64,000 bases of DNA from Carposina sasakii (GCA_014607495.2 CP053167.1:10726001-10790000), one strand, 5' to 3'. Positions 12,410 through 24,589 are shown, counted from the stretch's first letter. Notes: generated from the sequence alone by a model not told the origin. A program made the numbers and translations.

Positions 12410-12615
12410 CTGGTTTGGTAGGTTATCATGATGATGACGATGATGATCTCCGACCGTATTTCGGCCAAGGCGACCAATCTCTACGGAGATTGGCCAGGTA
12501 CGCAGGAGATATTATAGTGCACAAGTGTGTGCGCAAACACAGATGCACTCTCTATTTCGTTACTCTCATAGCCCGATGGGACAGAAAGCCGACACGACCG
12601 GAAAGGTTATCATGA
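12410..12615. repeat. Dispersed repeat with GACCGTATTTCGGCCA
   Basis: Shares GACCGTATTTCGG(C/T)CA and the following CGGCCAATCTC block with 34712-34810. No coding content. A GATGATGACGATGATGAT run sits at its left edge. Confidence 0.5.
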
Positions 12616-12744
12616 ACTGGGTACTTAACAAATGTATGTCGTTTTGCATCGTCGTTCATTGTCGCAACACCCCCACCAATAGCGAATAAAATAAATAAAT
12701 AAATAAAAAGCGGTCGGAGAACTCATCATGTGACTGGACGAACC

Positions 12745-12883
12745 CACGAAAACATAGGCATCCTATTAGAGCAAAAGGTGTTGATGAAGATCTATTGAAT
12801 GAATGGAGAAATGATGTTAATTTGTCTAAGGCCTGTGATGGGTTATTTTCCAATGAAAAATCAAATTGGATTGTTTTCAAATA
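12745..12883 (+). pseudogene. Unidentified coding-like fragment
   Basis: An open plus-strand frame ending in TAG at about 12881-12883 translates with protein-like composition (RAKGVDEDLLNEWRNDVNL and onward). It has no ATG near its left end and no splice acceptor that I can defend. It may be a transposase or host-gene scrap. The family is not recognised. Confidence 0.2.
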
Positions 12884-13744
12884 GGAATTTATTAGGGGTT
12901 AATTTACTAATACAATCAAGTGGAAATGGGATTAGGAGGGCTTTGCAGGTACACTTGTGAAACGATGTGTTTAGGCTACCTATATCTTGGAATATTACAC
13001 CTATCTACTTGTAAAAAACTACTACTTTTCGCGAATAAAATTGTATTGCGAGGAGCAACTAATGCGAAATAAATAATTTTATGTAAAAAAAGGCATATTA
13101 GCTGACCCGGTTTACTTTGAATACCGATCAGATGGTTGCGAATGTTATATCAATGACTTCATTTTAGCACGAGGTCAGTGAATATGTAATTTATAGTGGA
13201 GTGCAGGAAGGTTTCAAAGTAGCAAGATAGCGTAAACAGTAACTGTGATTTTTTTTTTATGAGTATATTATGTAGTTAGCAATATTCCTTAGTGTAACAG
13301 AAGTTGTACGTTCAACATAAATAACCTACCAAGGGAAGGGAGGTATATACGAATGTCAATCCATTATCTGGAAAATTTTATTTAAAGTTTCGTGTTAGAT
13401 TCTCTGTAGTGGACTATTTTGTTATAACATTTCGCTTCGCTTACCCCTTGCTTCACAGTACCATAAAATCCATAGAATTCCGCTAACAACTAAACAATTT
13501 TTTTATTCTATCATACCTACACGTATTCTTGGTGAAATAATTAGTATTCTCTGCTAAGTCAAGCAAACATCGCGCTCCGGTCAGCTCTATCCGTTTTGGG
13601 CGTACATATTCTATGCGCGTGCGCCGCTCTTCACGCTCTACGAGGCGTATCTTGAACGATGTAGGAATATCGTTCATCGTGGGAAGGATAGCCGTGGATT
13701 AGGATAGTTAATATTATGATTAGTCGTCATTTTAGAGTCATAAT

Positions 13745-13970
13745 CATCTTCATCAGCCTATTGCAGTTCACTGCTGGATGTAGGCCTCCCCCAGGGCACG
13801 CCACAAGCTGCCATGGGGGGTATTGGCCAATAGTCACCACGCTGGGCAGGCGGGTTGGTGACCGCAGTTTGTATTGGACTATATTGTCAGCACGGCAGGC
13901 GCTACTGCCCACCTCATGGGGTTGTACGAATTCTACTCTGCCGGCACCACGCGGCATTTTAGAGTACGAT
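13745..13970. repeat. Dispersed repeat family A (13.8 kb copy)
   Basis: Well-preserved copy with CAGCCTATTGCAGTTCACTG, GGGCACGCCACAAG, ATAGTCACCACGCTGGGCAG and TCTGCCGGCACCACGCGG in order. Other copies: 25529-25790, 30003-30065, 30193-30262 (inverted) and 34329-34465. The 90-97 aa open frames across it on both strands are products of the repeat. Confidence 0.75.
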
Positions 13971-14009
13971 AACAATATAAGTCCACCTATACCCATACAA
14001 ACATCATGA

Positions 14010-15615
14010 TTTCTTCCACCGCCGCTGGTTGAGAAATCGTGAAAGAAATAATCAGACAGATTATCTACTTTTGTAGTTTAGAATATTTACGAATACCCCA
14101 TAAGTGCAAGTCCATGTGTAAATCACTGCCGGTATTACACGCAACATACTCATCAGTTTCAATAATAAACGCGCATTGGTACTCGATCTAATGTCAATTT
14201 CCAGAAAGGTAACAAAAAAATAGCCACACAAAAAACTCTAATTAAGCCAAGTCTACATCTGTGTTCCGTATTCCACTCGCATACGACTCAGTTTCCAATA
14301 AATCGATGCGGCCTAAGCCTTGATTGATATTTTAGACGTTCCACTGGAGCAAGGTATAAGAAAGTAGCGTCTTCATATTCCATACTAGATAGATATGTGG
14401 TGACTGTATGGATATGTCTGGAGTTTAAAGTTGGAGTATGCACGGACTAATATGACTGATTTTGATTTACTCTACCCAAATAAGATCCGAGATTTCATAG
14501 ATATAGATGACTGCCAAAGTTTTTTTCTATTGACTTTTTAAGACAAGGAAAGAACATAAGCTACATTCTAAAATACCACGTGGGACTGGAAGCTGGTTAC
14601 TTGTTCTGTTGTCAATGCGACTCACGCCCTCGATTGCTTACGTGGATTCCTGGTAGTGACTAAGAAACAATTAAAAAGGGACAAAGTCGGGAAGCCATAA
14701 TACGTCTTTGGGTACTAAATGGGTAATACAGTAGGTACTTGGTAGAACAGTCCGAGGTAATGGAGTCACGTGCGCTAGTGACAGTTGGTTATGAATATGA
14801 CGTCAACTTGTGTTGTTTGAGTCCTGTATGCATAGCTTGTTTTCTCGTTAATACCACGTGTAGAGCTGTAATTGTTACCATACTTATGGATGTTATGAAA
14901 TACTTAGATATATTAGTACTCGTATCATTTAATTTGTGCCTCAAAGTAGGTAGCTACTTTCAGATACAAATTATGAAATGAAACAAAACGGAATATCTGT
15001 CTGTCTGTCCGTCCGTCTGTCACAGACAATTTGCTCCGAATCTACTGGACCCTATGACTGGATCAAATTAGGTGGCTAGTATAATCCTATGACCCAAACA
15101 CAGATGTCTAAAGAAAATAAATATTTGTAGAAAAAAGAGTCACTATCTCTCTAGAGAAAATAAAAAAGTATATAAAATGATATAGCAAAACAGCAAAACA
15201 GATAGTTTTAATTTTATTCGAGATCTGAAAGAGGGAGACAGCTATATTTAGCCGCAATATTAGGTTTCAGAAGACCTTGGAGATGTAAAAAGAGAACGTC
15301 TCAGACAGCACTAGGCACCTACATGAAATGCGATACAAATGTCCTTTAGTTTTCTGTCTCTTCCATTTTATGATAGATTGGTTATCCGCCATGTTGGCTC
15401 AATAAACACGTGTGCATTTAAATACATGAAGAATACGGAAATTTTATGAAAATATGTTGATCATCTTTGAATTTTATCAACTAACGGATATCAGTTGCTT
15501 TGCTTATTGATTGTCTGTGATTGTTGTTAGATCAATAGTAAAGCTTAGTTATTTCTCTGCACTTATGTCTTTGTTAGATTTTTACATAAATAAGTAAGTA
15601 CATAGATGAACACAG
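14010..15615. other. No gene recognised
   Basis: AT-rich, with a CTGTCTGTCTGTCCGTCCGT run at about 14998-15021 typical of a LINE tail. The open frame at 14739-14981 shows no domain. Confidence 0.4.
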
Positions 15616-15620
15616 GTTGT

Positions 15621-15670
15621 GTCCTAAAATGGGGTAGCCAGAACTGCAGGGTCATGAAGTCCACGTTCAG
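15621..15670 (-). repeat. Family B fragment
   Basis: Contains ATGGGGTAGCCAGAACTGCA, the inverted right end of family B. Confidence 0.6.
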
Positions 15671-16060
15671 AATAGTATTTTTTATTTTTCAATCACCCAT
15701 TTTGAGTGTAAAGTCAGCTCAAACTACATAAATCTAAATTTAAAACAATACAGAAAGGTAACATGCAATGAAGCAAACTAATGCATATTCCTACTTTAGA
15801 ATCACCTATTTTAATGAAAGCACAAACTATATAAAACTTAATAAAAAATAAAGGTAACAACATGCAATGCTTAGACCAAACAACCAGACCTTTTTTACTG
15901 GCATTTTGTCGAAACAAGATTTACACAAGCGATATACAGTCAGCACGGCACCTGAATGTAAAACAGGTAGAATTCACCAAACAGTTATTTTAAAAGATAT
16001 CACTAGTTTAAAAGAAAGGCAAGGGAAACTATGTCCATACAGACTGACTTAGAATGATTT

Positions 16061-16360
16061 CTGCACCCGTATGATGAATTTGGCGAGAGCGAGATGTCTC
16101 ACATTTACAAATCCACAGAGCTAAGTAATAAATAGATAAGGCAAGTGTTACTACTTGGTGTGTAAAAAAGGATTGCAAACCACTTCTATCAGCCTAATTC
16201 ATTCAGTCCTGGCTCGAGAACGAGTGTCTATTCTAATTCTTAGGTCTATTTTTTACATGCAAAGTACATACACTTAGTTTATCTTGTTATTAACAGCTCT
16301 GTGAATTTGACATTTAAAGTGAGACATCTCGCTCTCACCAAATTCATCATACGTGTGTAG
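16061..16360. mobile_element. Long-TIR MITE, CACCCGTATGATGAAT family, copy 1
   Basis: Left end CACCCGTATGATGAATTTGG with GAGAGCGAGATGTCTCAC is mirrored at the right end by GTGAGACATCTCGCTCTC and AAATTCATCATACG. Further paired blocks run inward (ACAGAGCTAAGTAATAA; AAGTGT...ACTTGG). Copies at 23129-23428 (complete) and 32222-32475 (right end missing) confirm the borders. No transposase inside. Confidence 0.88.
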
Positions 16361-16519
16361 GATTTATGATGGCTGATAACGACGATGATTGGAAAATCCC
16401 AAAAAACTAGTGAAAAATTTGTCAAAATCAAAAAGAGTAGCAAAAACAACGATGGAGATAATTATTCTGTGTATGACTGGCTACAAAGAATAAACATTCA
16501 AAATGTCCTGTGCTTATGT

Positions 16520-16665
16520 GGGGTTTCACTAGAACAGCTACATCTCCTTCCGTGCATGACGTAAGAGTTGATCGAGAAACTCGGGTATTCTAGCTTGTCA
16601 TTGGTCATTAGGTCTGTCCCCGTCATGCTAAACTGCAGGATCTCCTTTACAATTCTGCATGACTA
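16520..16665 (+). repeat. Family B copy
   Basis: Begins GGTTTCACTAGAACAGCTAC, then ATCTCCTTCCGTGCATGACG, and ends CTGCAGGATCTCCTTTA. Confidence 0.75.
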
Positions 16666-16732
16666 CCCCAATCACAAAATACACAGACGTGTGTATTTAC
16701 GTAGTTTTTGTAGCTCTTTAGTATACACTAGA

Positions 16733-16877
16733 ATCGATTCCGGCAGTCACACTCAAACCTAAACCTAATCTTAGTCAGGTCTGTCTCTCTCCATTCTTAA
16801 CATAAATTGCTGAGAGAGAAAAGGTCAGGTAGGACTAATTTTACGTTTAGGTTTAAGTGTGACTGCCGGAATCGACC
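16733..16877. mobile_element. Short MITE, TTCCGGCAGTCACAC ends, copy 1
   Basis: Inverted ends TCGATTCCGGCAGTCACAC and GTGTGACTGCCGGAATCGA, with a second inner pair (AAACCTAAAC / GTTTAGGTTT) and GAGAGA blocks. A diverged copy lies in LAMTOR1 intron 1 at 54424-54573. TCGA at both ends may be the duplication or part of the repeat. Confidence 0.82.
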
Positions 16878-17179
16878 ATACTGTTAAATTATGTTTAATT
16901 ACTCAAATCTGACTTATTAAAAGTGTGTATCACCAAGTATCACACACATGGATCGTCGACCTCTCTTTGTTTTTCTAGAACAGATGAAAAGGGTTGTAAA
17001 TAAAGTCGTGCAAGCAAATAAGGCAGAGTGGGGCAAGTCAATAGGGAGATGTAATTGTTTACTTTATCCAGGGTATCGGTACGTTTGTTTACTTCTCATG
17101 TTTATTTATACGGATAATGTTAGTTGCGTTCTTAGGTGTACATTTTTTTTGAGACAAATTTGTATGGATTATTATTAGA

Positions 17180-19045
17180 CTTTTCGGTGCCTCACAATTC
17201 CAGTCCTTGACTCTATGATATCTTATTCCTCTATGGTATTACATCTTTGCCCGACTGCGCCAGAAGGTAGGTTGTTTTTCAAGAATATAAGTATGTTTGT
17301 ATGTAAGTATATTTCTTTTGCACGCTCTAGCTAGAGTCTAAACGGCTTGACTGGGCAAGTACGAGTATGCTTAGACTTGTCTATTCGTGAGTGCGACACT
17401 GAGTCGAATATTTCGCATATCTTTTTATTTATTACATATATTGTATATGATTAAACAAAAGTTGCATGTATGCTTAGATCTTTAATAGATAGAGTGATTC
17501 AAGAGGAAGGTATATGTATAGGTTCGCAGGGGTGTAATGCCCCTTCACGTGGACGAAATCGTTGGCGGCTGCTAGTATTCTTTATAAATTAGTACCTTGA
17601 AACTTGAAGCCACCCTCACTAGAGGATGACATGGACGTGGCATATGAACACATAGTGACAAAAAACTTCCGTAGGCGTGTCACATACGACGTAATGTTCA
17701 ACAAGTGTGTCGATAATTAAGTTACAGGAAGGAAATTACATCGCTAAGTATCGGGGTTCAATAGCAAATCGATTTACAATGAATCTAGGTTTAAGAGGAG
17801 GCAGACCTTATTTAGCATCTTTTTGATGAAATATGCTGAAACGGGTGCATGTTTGTTTAATGTGAGACTATTACACTATATTCTTAGTACCCTTAACTAT
17901 GTCATGTAAAGCCAAAAACATGATTTAATGATTTTCGCTCGATAGTTTTGTTTTTTGAAATCGACATGTTTTTTAGTCATTTTTACTTTTATTTCGGCTA
18001 TTACATGAGGTAGGCGTTTTAAATAAATTCGGATGTCAAGATAATAATGATAGTAAACTTTTGTAAAGCCAAAATTAAAAAACAATCATAATTGAACACA
18101 CAATTAATAAAAATCTTTTTGAGACTTACGCTCTTTACTTCTGAGCTCAATCAGTTGTTTAGCGTGCAAGCGATATTCTACTCTAATGCTTACAGAAAAG
18201 CGTCAAATAGTAACTTCGTGCCCGCTGACGCTCAGTACCGCGCTGTGCGCCGACGACGTAGGGTCTATGTCGCTTTCGCCCACGGCAGTGGCATTTTTTA
18301 TTATCTTGCGGTGTAGGTATTACTCGATTGAGTTCGGACTAATGGAAAATAAAACTAAAAAATATGTTTCCAAAAGGAAGATGGCTCAACGTTGGAGAGA
18401 ATTTTCTAAAAAGGGGAGAGAATCAAAGGTGTAAGTAGCTATAATCATAATTAGTAAGTATGTAAAGTTTAGTGCTGAGAATGCATTTTATAATGGACAG
18501 GAGAAAAAACAAAATGTCGAAATTACGGGATAAAATATTTACCCGGGATAAAAAGTATAATGTGTTATTCTGATACGTATCTAAGCTAATATAAGGTCTT
18601 TCCGAAATTAGTGATTTGCCTTTGACACGAAACTAGGAAAGTAAAAAGAAACAACTTTCACTATGGGGCCAACTCCGATATAGTGAAAAAAATCAGCTGT
18701 TCCATACATTTCAGGATTTTGCGTGATGAAGTAACAAACATACACACTCACACACATACAAACTTTCACCTTTATAAATTGGTAGAATTCCTTTGAACGA
18801 TGGCGCTAGTTGCTTTGTTTATCTATGTAAAAGTCTACAAAAGAAATTAGTTCCGAAATCACACACACAGCATGAGAAGTATTCTATAAGCGCACTGCTT
18901 TACACATGAAGCACATACACAAATTTTATATACATTTACGAGTATATGTAGGTACAATATCTTTCACCCACCTAAGGAACTTACTTACTACTACAGGTGA
19001 GGCATAAATATTGGAATAGGTATGTGGATTAGGTATTTTTCAATA
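17180..19045. other. No gene recognised; RTE-like scrap at 18494-18560
   Basis: 18494-18560 repeats the AAAACAAAATGTCGAAATTA and CCCGGGATAAAAAGTA blocks of the RTE-like tail. The open frames at 18092-18434 have no recognised domain and no splice support. Confidence 0.45.
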
Positions 19046-19175
19046 CTAGTCGTTTGAGATCTAAATCAAAGGCCATTTTAAATAGAACTGAATTTATTTG
19101 ACAAGCACAGATAATCAATACTTTTACAATAGTTCTGTTTATAAACTAATAACTATTGTGAACTATCCTACGACA
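19046..19175 (-). repeat. 3' LTR of the deleted gypsy element
   Basis: Matches 20582-20712 nearly base for base from GTTTGAGATCTAAATCAAAG to CTATCCTACGACA. On the element's own strand it starts TGTCGTAGG. The outer edge (19046-19052) has diverged from the expected ...CTACTACA end. Confidence 0.85.
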
Positions 19176-19367
19176 TCTCCTTTCTCCTAACAAACTAACA
19201 AACAAACAAACAGTATGTACCTATATAAAATTTGAACTAAAATCTTATTCTTTATCTTTCTTCCTTGAGTTTTTAACAACTGATAAATAAAAATAAACAA
19301 TAACAACGAAACAAAAAAAAAAAAAAAAAAAAACTTACATTAATTTAAGGTTTGAGTAGGAAAATAC

Positions 19368-20324
19368 TCATTGATACCGTGCTGGCGGGCGCACAACTCT
19401 CCCACTACGGGTAACTGTGAGTCCCTGACGGGAACCAATGACTGGACTGTGTACTACAGATCGCCGCCGCACCCTGTATCTTGGAAATCCTATACCACTT
19501 GGACCTGCACCACACGGTGGCAATGGCAACTCATTCGACTCATTTAAATTTGAGTCAAAAACATGTTCCCATTCTATACCTGCATTATTATTGGGTGCAT
19601 TTGCATGAAAGTTATTAGATGATTGAGTACTATAATCAAATTTCCTATTTTGCAATTTTAAAATATGCTGACGATTACGACGATATAAAGAACCATTCTC
19701 AGTTTTTACCCAATAGGATTGCTCTTCTTGTGCCGGCTTAACAATTTTTGAGTTTATCCATACATTTTTATCCCTCATACGTACTATTTCACCAGGTTTC
19801 AATATTGGTAATGGACGTGTACCCCGATCATATCCTTCTTTATATTTCTGTATACGTTTATGTCTATAATCTTGCATTATTCGGCTATTTACTACAATCG
19901 GAGATAACATACTATTTTTAATCGGTAATCTAGTATTAAGACGTCTGCTCATTAAAAGTTGCGCTGGAGAATACTGTTCTCCAGTTAAAGGAGAGTTCCT
20001 AAAATTTAATAACGCTAGTTGCCATTCTTCATTATTATCATAGGCTTTTTGCATAAGCGCTTTTATTGTACGTACATTACGTTCTGCGAGGCCATTCGAT
20101 CTAGGATATAAAGGCGAACTCGTAACATGGGTAAACTCCCATGTTCTACTAAACTCTAAAAATTCCGATGAGGTAAATTGTCGCGCATTATCAGTCACGA
20201 TCTTTTTAGGTATCCCAAACCGACTAAACATGTTTTTAAGTAAAACAATTACTGTAGCACTGAGTAAATTATTCATCGGAGCAACTTCTACAAATTTGGA
20301 ATAACGTGCATAAATAATGCACAT
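19368..20324 (-). pseudogene. Ty3/gypsy integrase, N-terminally truncated
   Basis: A 318-residue open frame. It begins inside the integrase catalytic core at a YSKFVEV segment (family form: D..SKW.EV), then IVTDN with Asp45 and GLAER with Glu81. These are the second Asp and the Glu of the D,D35,E triad, 35 residues apart. After the core come the linker and a basic tail with a chromatin-binding-like region (about 170-225). The HHCC zinc module and the first catalytic Asp are missing because the deletion joint lies just upstream. The surviving reading frame has no stop, so the copy is probably young or was recently mobilised in trans. The ATG is merely the first one after the joint. Confidence 0.85.
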
Positions 20325-20476
20325 TTTTCCTGCGAAGATACATTTTGTTTTCCGGTAGCAACCAAAAAATAATCAAATGCAACTTTCCATTCTCGCCAAT
20401 TTGCTGCCATATTGCCATCTTCTGCCAACGGCGCAGGCTGTTGTATAGCTGCGAACACACAACCCTTGTCAGCCAT
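20290..20476 (-). pseudogene. gag N-terminus of the deleted gypsy element
   Basis: The frame starts with a genuine ATG at 20476 (MADKGCVF). It continues through NWREWKVAFDYFLVATGK and KCALFMHV, the N-terminal gag signature of Ty3/gypsy elements (N-W-x-W-x(3)-F-x(2)-Y). After KCALFMHV it runs into the integrase segment out of frame and stops. The gag-to-integrase joint therefore lies at about 20300-20330. Confidence 0.8.
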
Positions 20477-20581
20477 CTTATATACTTATCTTTTGTATTT
20501 AGTGTACATTAAACATTACTCCGCACTATAATAAATCATATTCTTCATCTTTAACATCGAATTAAACTACACCTGACACCA

Positions 20582-20712
20582 TGTAGTAGTTTGAGATCTA
20601 AATCAAAGGCCATTTTAAATAGAACTGAATTTATTTGACAAGCACAGATAATCAATACTTTTACAATAGTTCTGTTTATAAACTAATAACTATTGTGAAC
20701 TATCCTACGACA
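20582..20712 (-). repeat. 5' LTR of the deleted gypsy element
   Basis: 131 bp, TG...CA ended (on the element strand TGTCGTAGG to CTACTACA), followed at once by TGGTGTCAGG as the presumed tRNA primer site. Short LTRs of this size occur in several insect gypsy lineages. Confidence 0.85.
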
Positions 20713-20733
20713 GGTACCTAATACAACGTGATT

Positions 20734-21190
20734 AGGTCATCATCATCTTCCTGCCCTGTTCCCATTTATTTGGGGTCGGCACAATATGTACTTTTCTTCC
20801 ATTCATCCCTATTATCCGTCATCTCATGGCTCACTCCCAGTACACGCATATCCTCCCTCACACAGTCCATCCAACATTTCTTTGGTCTACTTTCTTTTCT
20901 TTATATCCATCCACACTCATGCACAAAGCTCTCTGTAAAATATGCCTTTCATCCCGTCGCTTTACATCATAGACTCATAATATAGCTTTACATGCCCGTA
21001 CCAAGACAGACGGTTACTTCGTAACTTGTCTGTGATCGGCGCAACTTTCAAACTTCCTCTTATATACACATTTCTTATTTTATCCATTCTTGTAACTCCA
21101 CACATCCATCTCAACATTCTCATCTTGCTTACATGGAATTGATTTTTATCCTTCTTCTTTACGGCCCAGCATTCAGATACAAGACGACAT
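20734..21190 (-). pseudogene. LINE 3' remnant, sister of the 8.6 kb copy
   Basis: Shares CATTTATTTGGGGTCGG, CATTCATCCCTATTATCCGT and the AGTCCATCCAAC block with 8608-8862, and extends further into ORF2 (to about 21190). The frame is broken. It sits 20 bp from the gypsy LTR, so the gypsy element may have landed beside or in it. Confidence 0.68.
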
Positions 21191-21814
21191 TAGGTATTAG
21201 GTATCGCATAAAATATCATCTTATTATGAGAAATCAACCGTAAGGCATAGACTATAAGTTTCAATTTTATTATTTAGCAAAAATACTACAATATCATTAG
21301 AATATGAAGGTAATTTTCACCATTTCTAACAAGTTTATAATAGCCCAGCGGTTACATCGGCGGAGTCGAAAACCAGATATTCCTGGTTCGTATCCGGGTA
21401 CAGACAAGACTTTTTTTTTCCTTTTTTTTTACAAAATAAAAATCCTTTATTTAAACAAAATATTTGACACAAACTAAAAACAATTTAACTAAATATTAAA
21501 AATTTAACCTAATATAAAAAATGCATTTCGCTATTATCACGATATTTTCTATTTCCACAACTATTCTTTTTACGTAGGTATTTATTAGATAATGGATCAT
21601 TCACCGTAAACCGATACTAAATATTCACCGAATAAAGATTCTACGTATTTATCTAATAGGTACGTAATGGATCACAGTAATGGAACGGCCATATTGCATA
21701 AATATTAGTATGTATTAGGTCGAACAGGTACGATTTTTACCTAATCCGACCCATCTTTACTTATTACGTAGCATCTTCGGCAGCAGTTCCTTATCTACAA
21801 TATTTTGTTTATAG
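21191..21814. other. No gene; inverted TTATTAGATAA blocks
   Basis: TACGTAGGTATTTATTAGAT followed by AATGGATCA (about 21575-21600) is mirrored or repeated at about 21640-21675, suggesting a small decayed element. A TTTTTTTTCC run lies at 21411-21430. Confidence 0.4.
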
Positions 21815-22143
21815 AATTCAAACAAATTGTGCCGAACAAAAAGTCCTGGAGTCGCCCGTCAAAGTTTATACCGAAATAATACCACCTGTAATGTTTGAAG
21901 AAAAGTGAGTGAGAACCTACCTACCTGCTATAATTTTGTTGTTTTTGCTCACTTGTTTTCACTTTTGGCTACTAAAACTTTTTTGATATTTTTAAACTCA
22001 TTTCATATTTTAGCTCTCCGATTGACAGTTTGATGGTAACAGATGAGGTGGAGCATAGAACAGAAGGTATTTTACTGTATAAGGTAAATAGTACATATAT
22101 ATTTCTTGGGGAGTGTAGAGGATTAGTAAGAAAAATCATTTAA
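21815..22143 (+). CDS. Candidate two-exon gene fragment, product unknown
   Basis: Exon A (21815-21904) is preceded by ATATTTTGTTTATAG and followed by GTGAGTGAG, a strong donor. Exon B begins at 22014 after TTCATATTTTAG. Exon A reads 29 codons with no stop and leaves two bases (AA). Exon B supplies the third base and then stays open for 42 codons to TAA at 22141. The peptides look protein-like (CAEQKVLESPVKVYTEIIPP; SPIDSLMVTDEVEHRTEG). Exon B could also be spliced at GTATTTT or GTAAATAG. I do not recognise the family and see no start exon. It may be part of the gene's 3' end or an old retroposed scrap. Confidence 0.3.
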
Positions 22144-23128
22144 TTTAATTGTATAGTATTTAAACGCACATCAAATAAAATGTTTTTTTTAGTCACAAAT
22201 AATTGGAATTCATATAAAAATTACTGACTGCACAGCAAAATCCTCAAATGAGAATATTGCTTATCAAACTGCAATTTATATTTGTGGCATACGCATACCG
22301 CTATTTATCTTTAAATAAAGTTTTTTTTATTTATGCACAGCTAATATTGCGAATGCACATTATACATACCTGTTAACCCTTTATTTTTAAAAAACACCTA
22401 CTATTTATATTTAACATACAGCAATTTACCTAAATGAAACGGCATATTTTTACATAATCATCTTAATAATAAAAATTTGTTAAGTTACTACTTGTAACAT
22501 TTTAACACATTGACTCACCTAAAAGCCTTTTTAAAAGCGATCTACATGAGTAAATTGGTCCCATTTCACATATGTATCGGATACTATTTTTTGTGATATA
22601 TAAAATAAATCTTTGATATCTACCATTAATCCGTTTTATTCAAAACTTCCTAATACTTGTTGCATTGGATGAATTTCATACATAAATATAACTATGATGC
22701 AGGTAATGTGTTCTATTGTATGAATGATTTTTTAACATACCTATATTACTTATTAATAAATAAATTATTTTAATTTAATTGTATTTTGCAAACAAAAATA
22801 AAATAAACATAACATTGAAATCAATTATAATAACGACTCTATGGATTTTTATGTTCTCTGCGTTTGACCTAGCGTTGACCCGCCTGCTCGAAAGCGCGCG
22901 AATTTCGAATTTTAACACTACGCAGATCTTAACGCGTATCCTTGCATTGCGGGTGGCGGGGTATGTGGGCGGAGCAACCGTGGGACTTTTATTTGACTGC
23001 TGGCTCTTAAATCCTAATAACACTATATACGCGTTTGTAAAATGGCATCTACAAAAGTCCACCTTACACTAAAAACAACGTAATAGCCAGTCAACGAGTC
23101 CCAGCAAAAGTTCAAAAATATAGAAGCT
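22144..23128. other. No gene recognised
   Basis: Very AT-rich to about 22840. Then comes a short GC-richer block (22850-23060) open in both directions (95-97 aa), with no domain or splice signal. It may be part of an unclassified repeat. Confidence 0.35.
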
Positions 23129-23428
23129 CCTGCACCCGTATGATGAATTGGTGAGGGCGAGATATCTCACTTATAAACGTCAAATTCACAGAACTATTAA
23201 TAACTAGATAAACCAAGTGTATGTACTTTTCATGTAAAAAAAGACTTAAAAATTAGAATAGACACTCGTTCTCGAGCCAGGACTGTATGAATTAGGTGTG
23301 ATAGAAGTGGTTTCCAATCCCTTTTTACACACCAAGTAGAAACACTTGCCTTGTCTAGTTATTACTTAGCTCTGTGGATTTGACGTTTTAAAGTGAGACA
23401 TCTCGCTCTCACCAAATTCATCATACGG
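23129..23428. mobile_element. Long-TIR MITE, CACCCGTATGATGAAT family, copy 2
   Basis: Same outer ends, inner blocks and about the same length as 16061-16360, but the body lies inverted relative to that copy. The left end reads CACCCGTATGATGAATTGGT and the right end ACCAAATTCATCATACGGG. Confidence 0.87.
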
Positions 23429-24120
23429 GCGCTGATACCATTGAAAATCCAAATATCTCGCATTCTTCTTGGTATACGATAAAGTCGCGTGTAACAGCTA
23501 GTGTAGGTACCAATAGCATTTGACTTATGTATGTTATAATAATCTTTCGTTACGTAAAAATAATGCATACAAAATCTCGAGAAGACATTATATCAATAGA
23601 AATAAATGTGCTTATCATGTCTTATTTAACAGTTTTTCAAAAGTCTAAACAGCTAGACAAGTACATACGTAACGTAAGTACGTTACTGCACATTCATAGA
23701 TAAATATAATAGAGGAAGTCTGCACATAACGTCGATGACTTGCTAGAGGACACACCACAGACATAGACATGAATAGATAGCAAGAAAACATGGCAAGTAT
23801 CTATGTAACTATGTTTTTATAGTCGTAACATAAGTTAACTACATTGCCTCTCAACATTTGCAAAGTAACGCTTCTTTTTACCATTTAGCATATGGCCGGC
23901 AAATAACTTCATAATACGTGAGCACGCACGTGCTATTCCTATCTTCCATATTCTTCTTAAATACCTACGTCTGTTGAACAGACACGTAAGAAATATATTT
24001 AAAATGTGACCCCAGACGTTCATGACGTCATTCCTGCACCACATGCCCACCTTATTTGCACATAAATGCATAGTAGGTATGGTTGATGCTGTAACGAGTG
24101 TAGCGATTATTGTCGAAACG

Positions 24121-24195
24121 CCCTATTATGCGTTCTCTCAGGCGATGAGCTAGCAACTTGTCACTGATCACATCTGCTTTCTTTCTTAAGCAGTC
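24121..24195 (+). repeat. Family B fragment
   Basis: Contains GCGTTCTCTCAGGCGATGAG and CTAGCAACTTGTCACTGATC. A run of 18 A follows at about 24211-24228. Confidence 0.65.
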
Positions 24196-24589
24196 GGGTG
24201 TTTGGATTTAAAAAAAAAAAAAAAAAAATATTTTATACTTTTTTTGTTATGAGTACCTAGCTACTAATAGATACGCTTTAAGAAACATGCTCAACATGCT
24301 CGGCAGCAAGAAGTTTTCGTCTTACTGCTGTCTAAAATGTGAGAAGTTTTTTTCATGTTCACAAAATGGCGTCCAGTAGTCGCCATATTGGATTTTCGCT
24401 AACGTCATGTCTTTAGTGACACTCGCCGGACTAAGAGGATTCGATTAACGTATGAATCATAAAAATCGGCCGAGGCGTTTGGTCTGTGTAGTGCTTCAAA
24501 GGAACATACATACATAGGCTGTTAAACACAATACCACTCCTTTGCGTCGCGCAGTCGGGTAAAAAGACAACGCTGTTCTTTTAATACCT

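Larger units (their letters stand above)
19046..20712 (-). mobile_element. Internally deleted Ty3/gypsy LTR retrotransposon
   Basis: Two direct LTR copies (about 130 bp) bound a 1.4 kb interior read on the minus strand. From the 5' side the order is: 5' LTR (20582-20712), a TGG-initiated primer-binding-site position at 20581-20579, a gag start, an integrase without its N-terminus, a purine-rich tract (AGGAGAAAGGAGA at about 19176-19188), and the 3' LTR (19046-19175). Protease, reverse transcriptase and RNase H are absent, so several kilobases were lost by internal deletion. It cannot move by itself. No target duplication could be confirmed because the left end is eroded. Confidence 0.88.

Noticed and set aside
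13727..14009. Overlapping 89 and 97 residue frames on both strands
   Set aside because: Both lie in dispersed repeat family A, copies of which elsewhere have no open frame.
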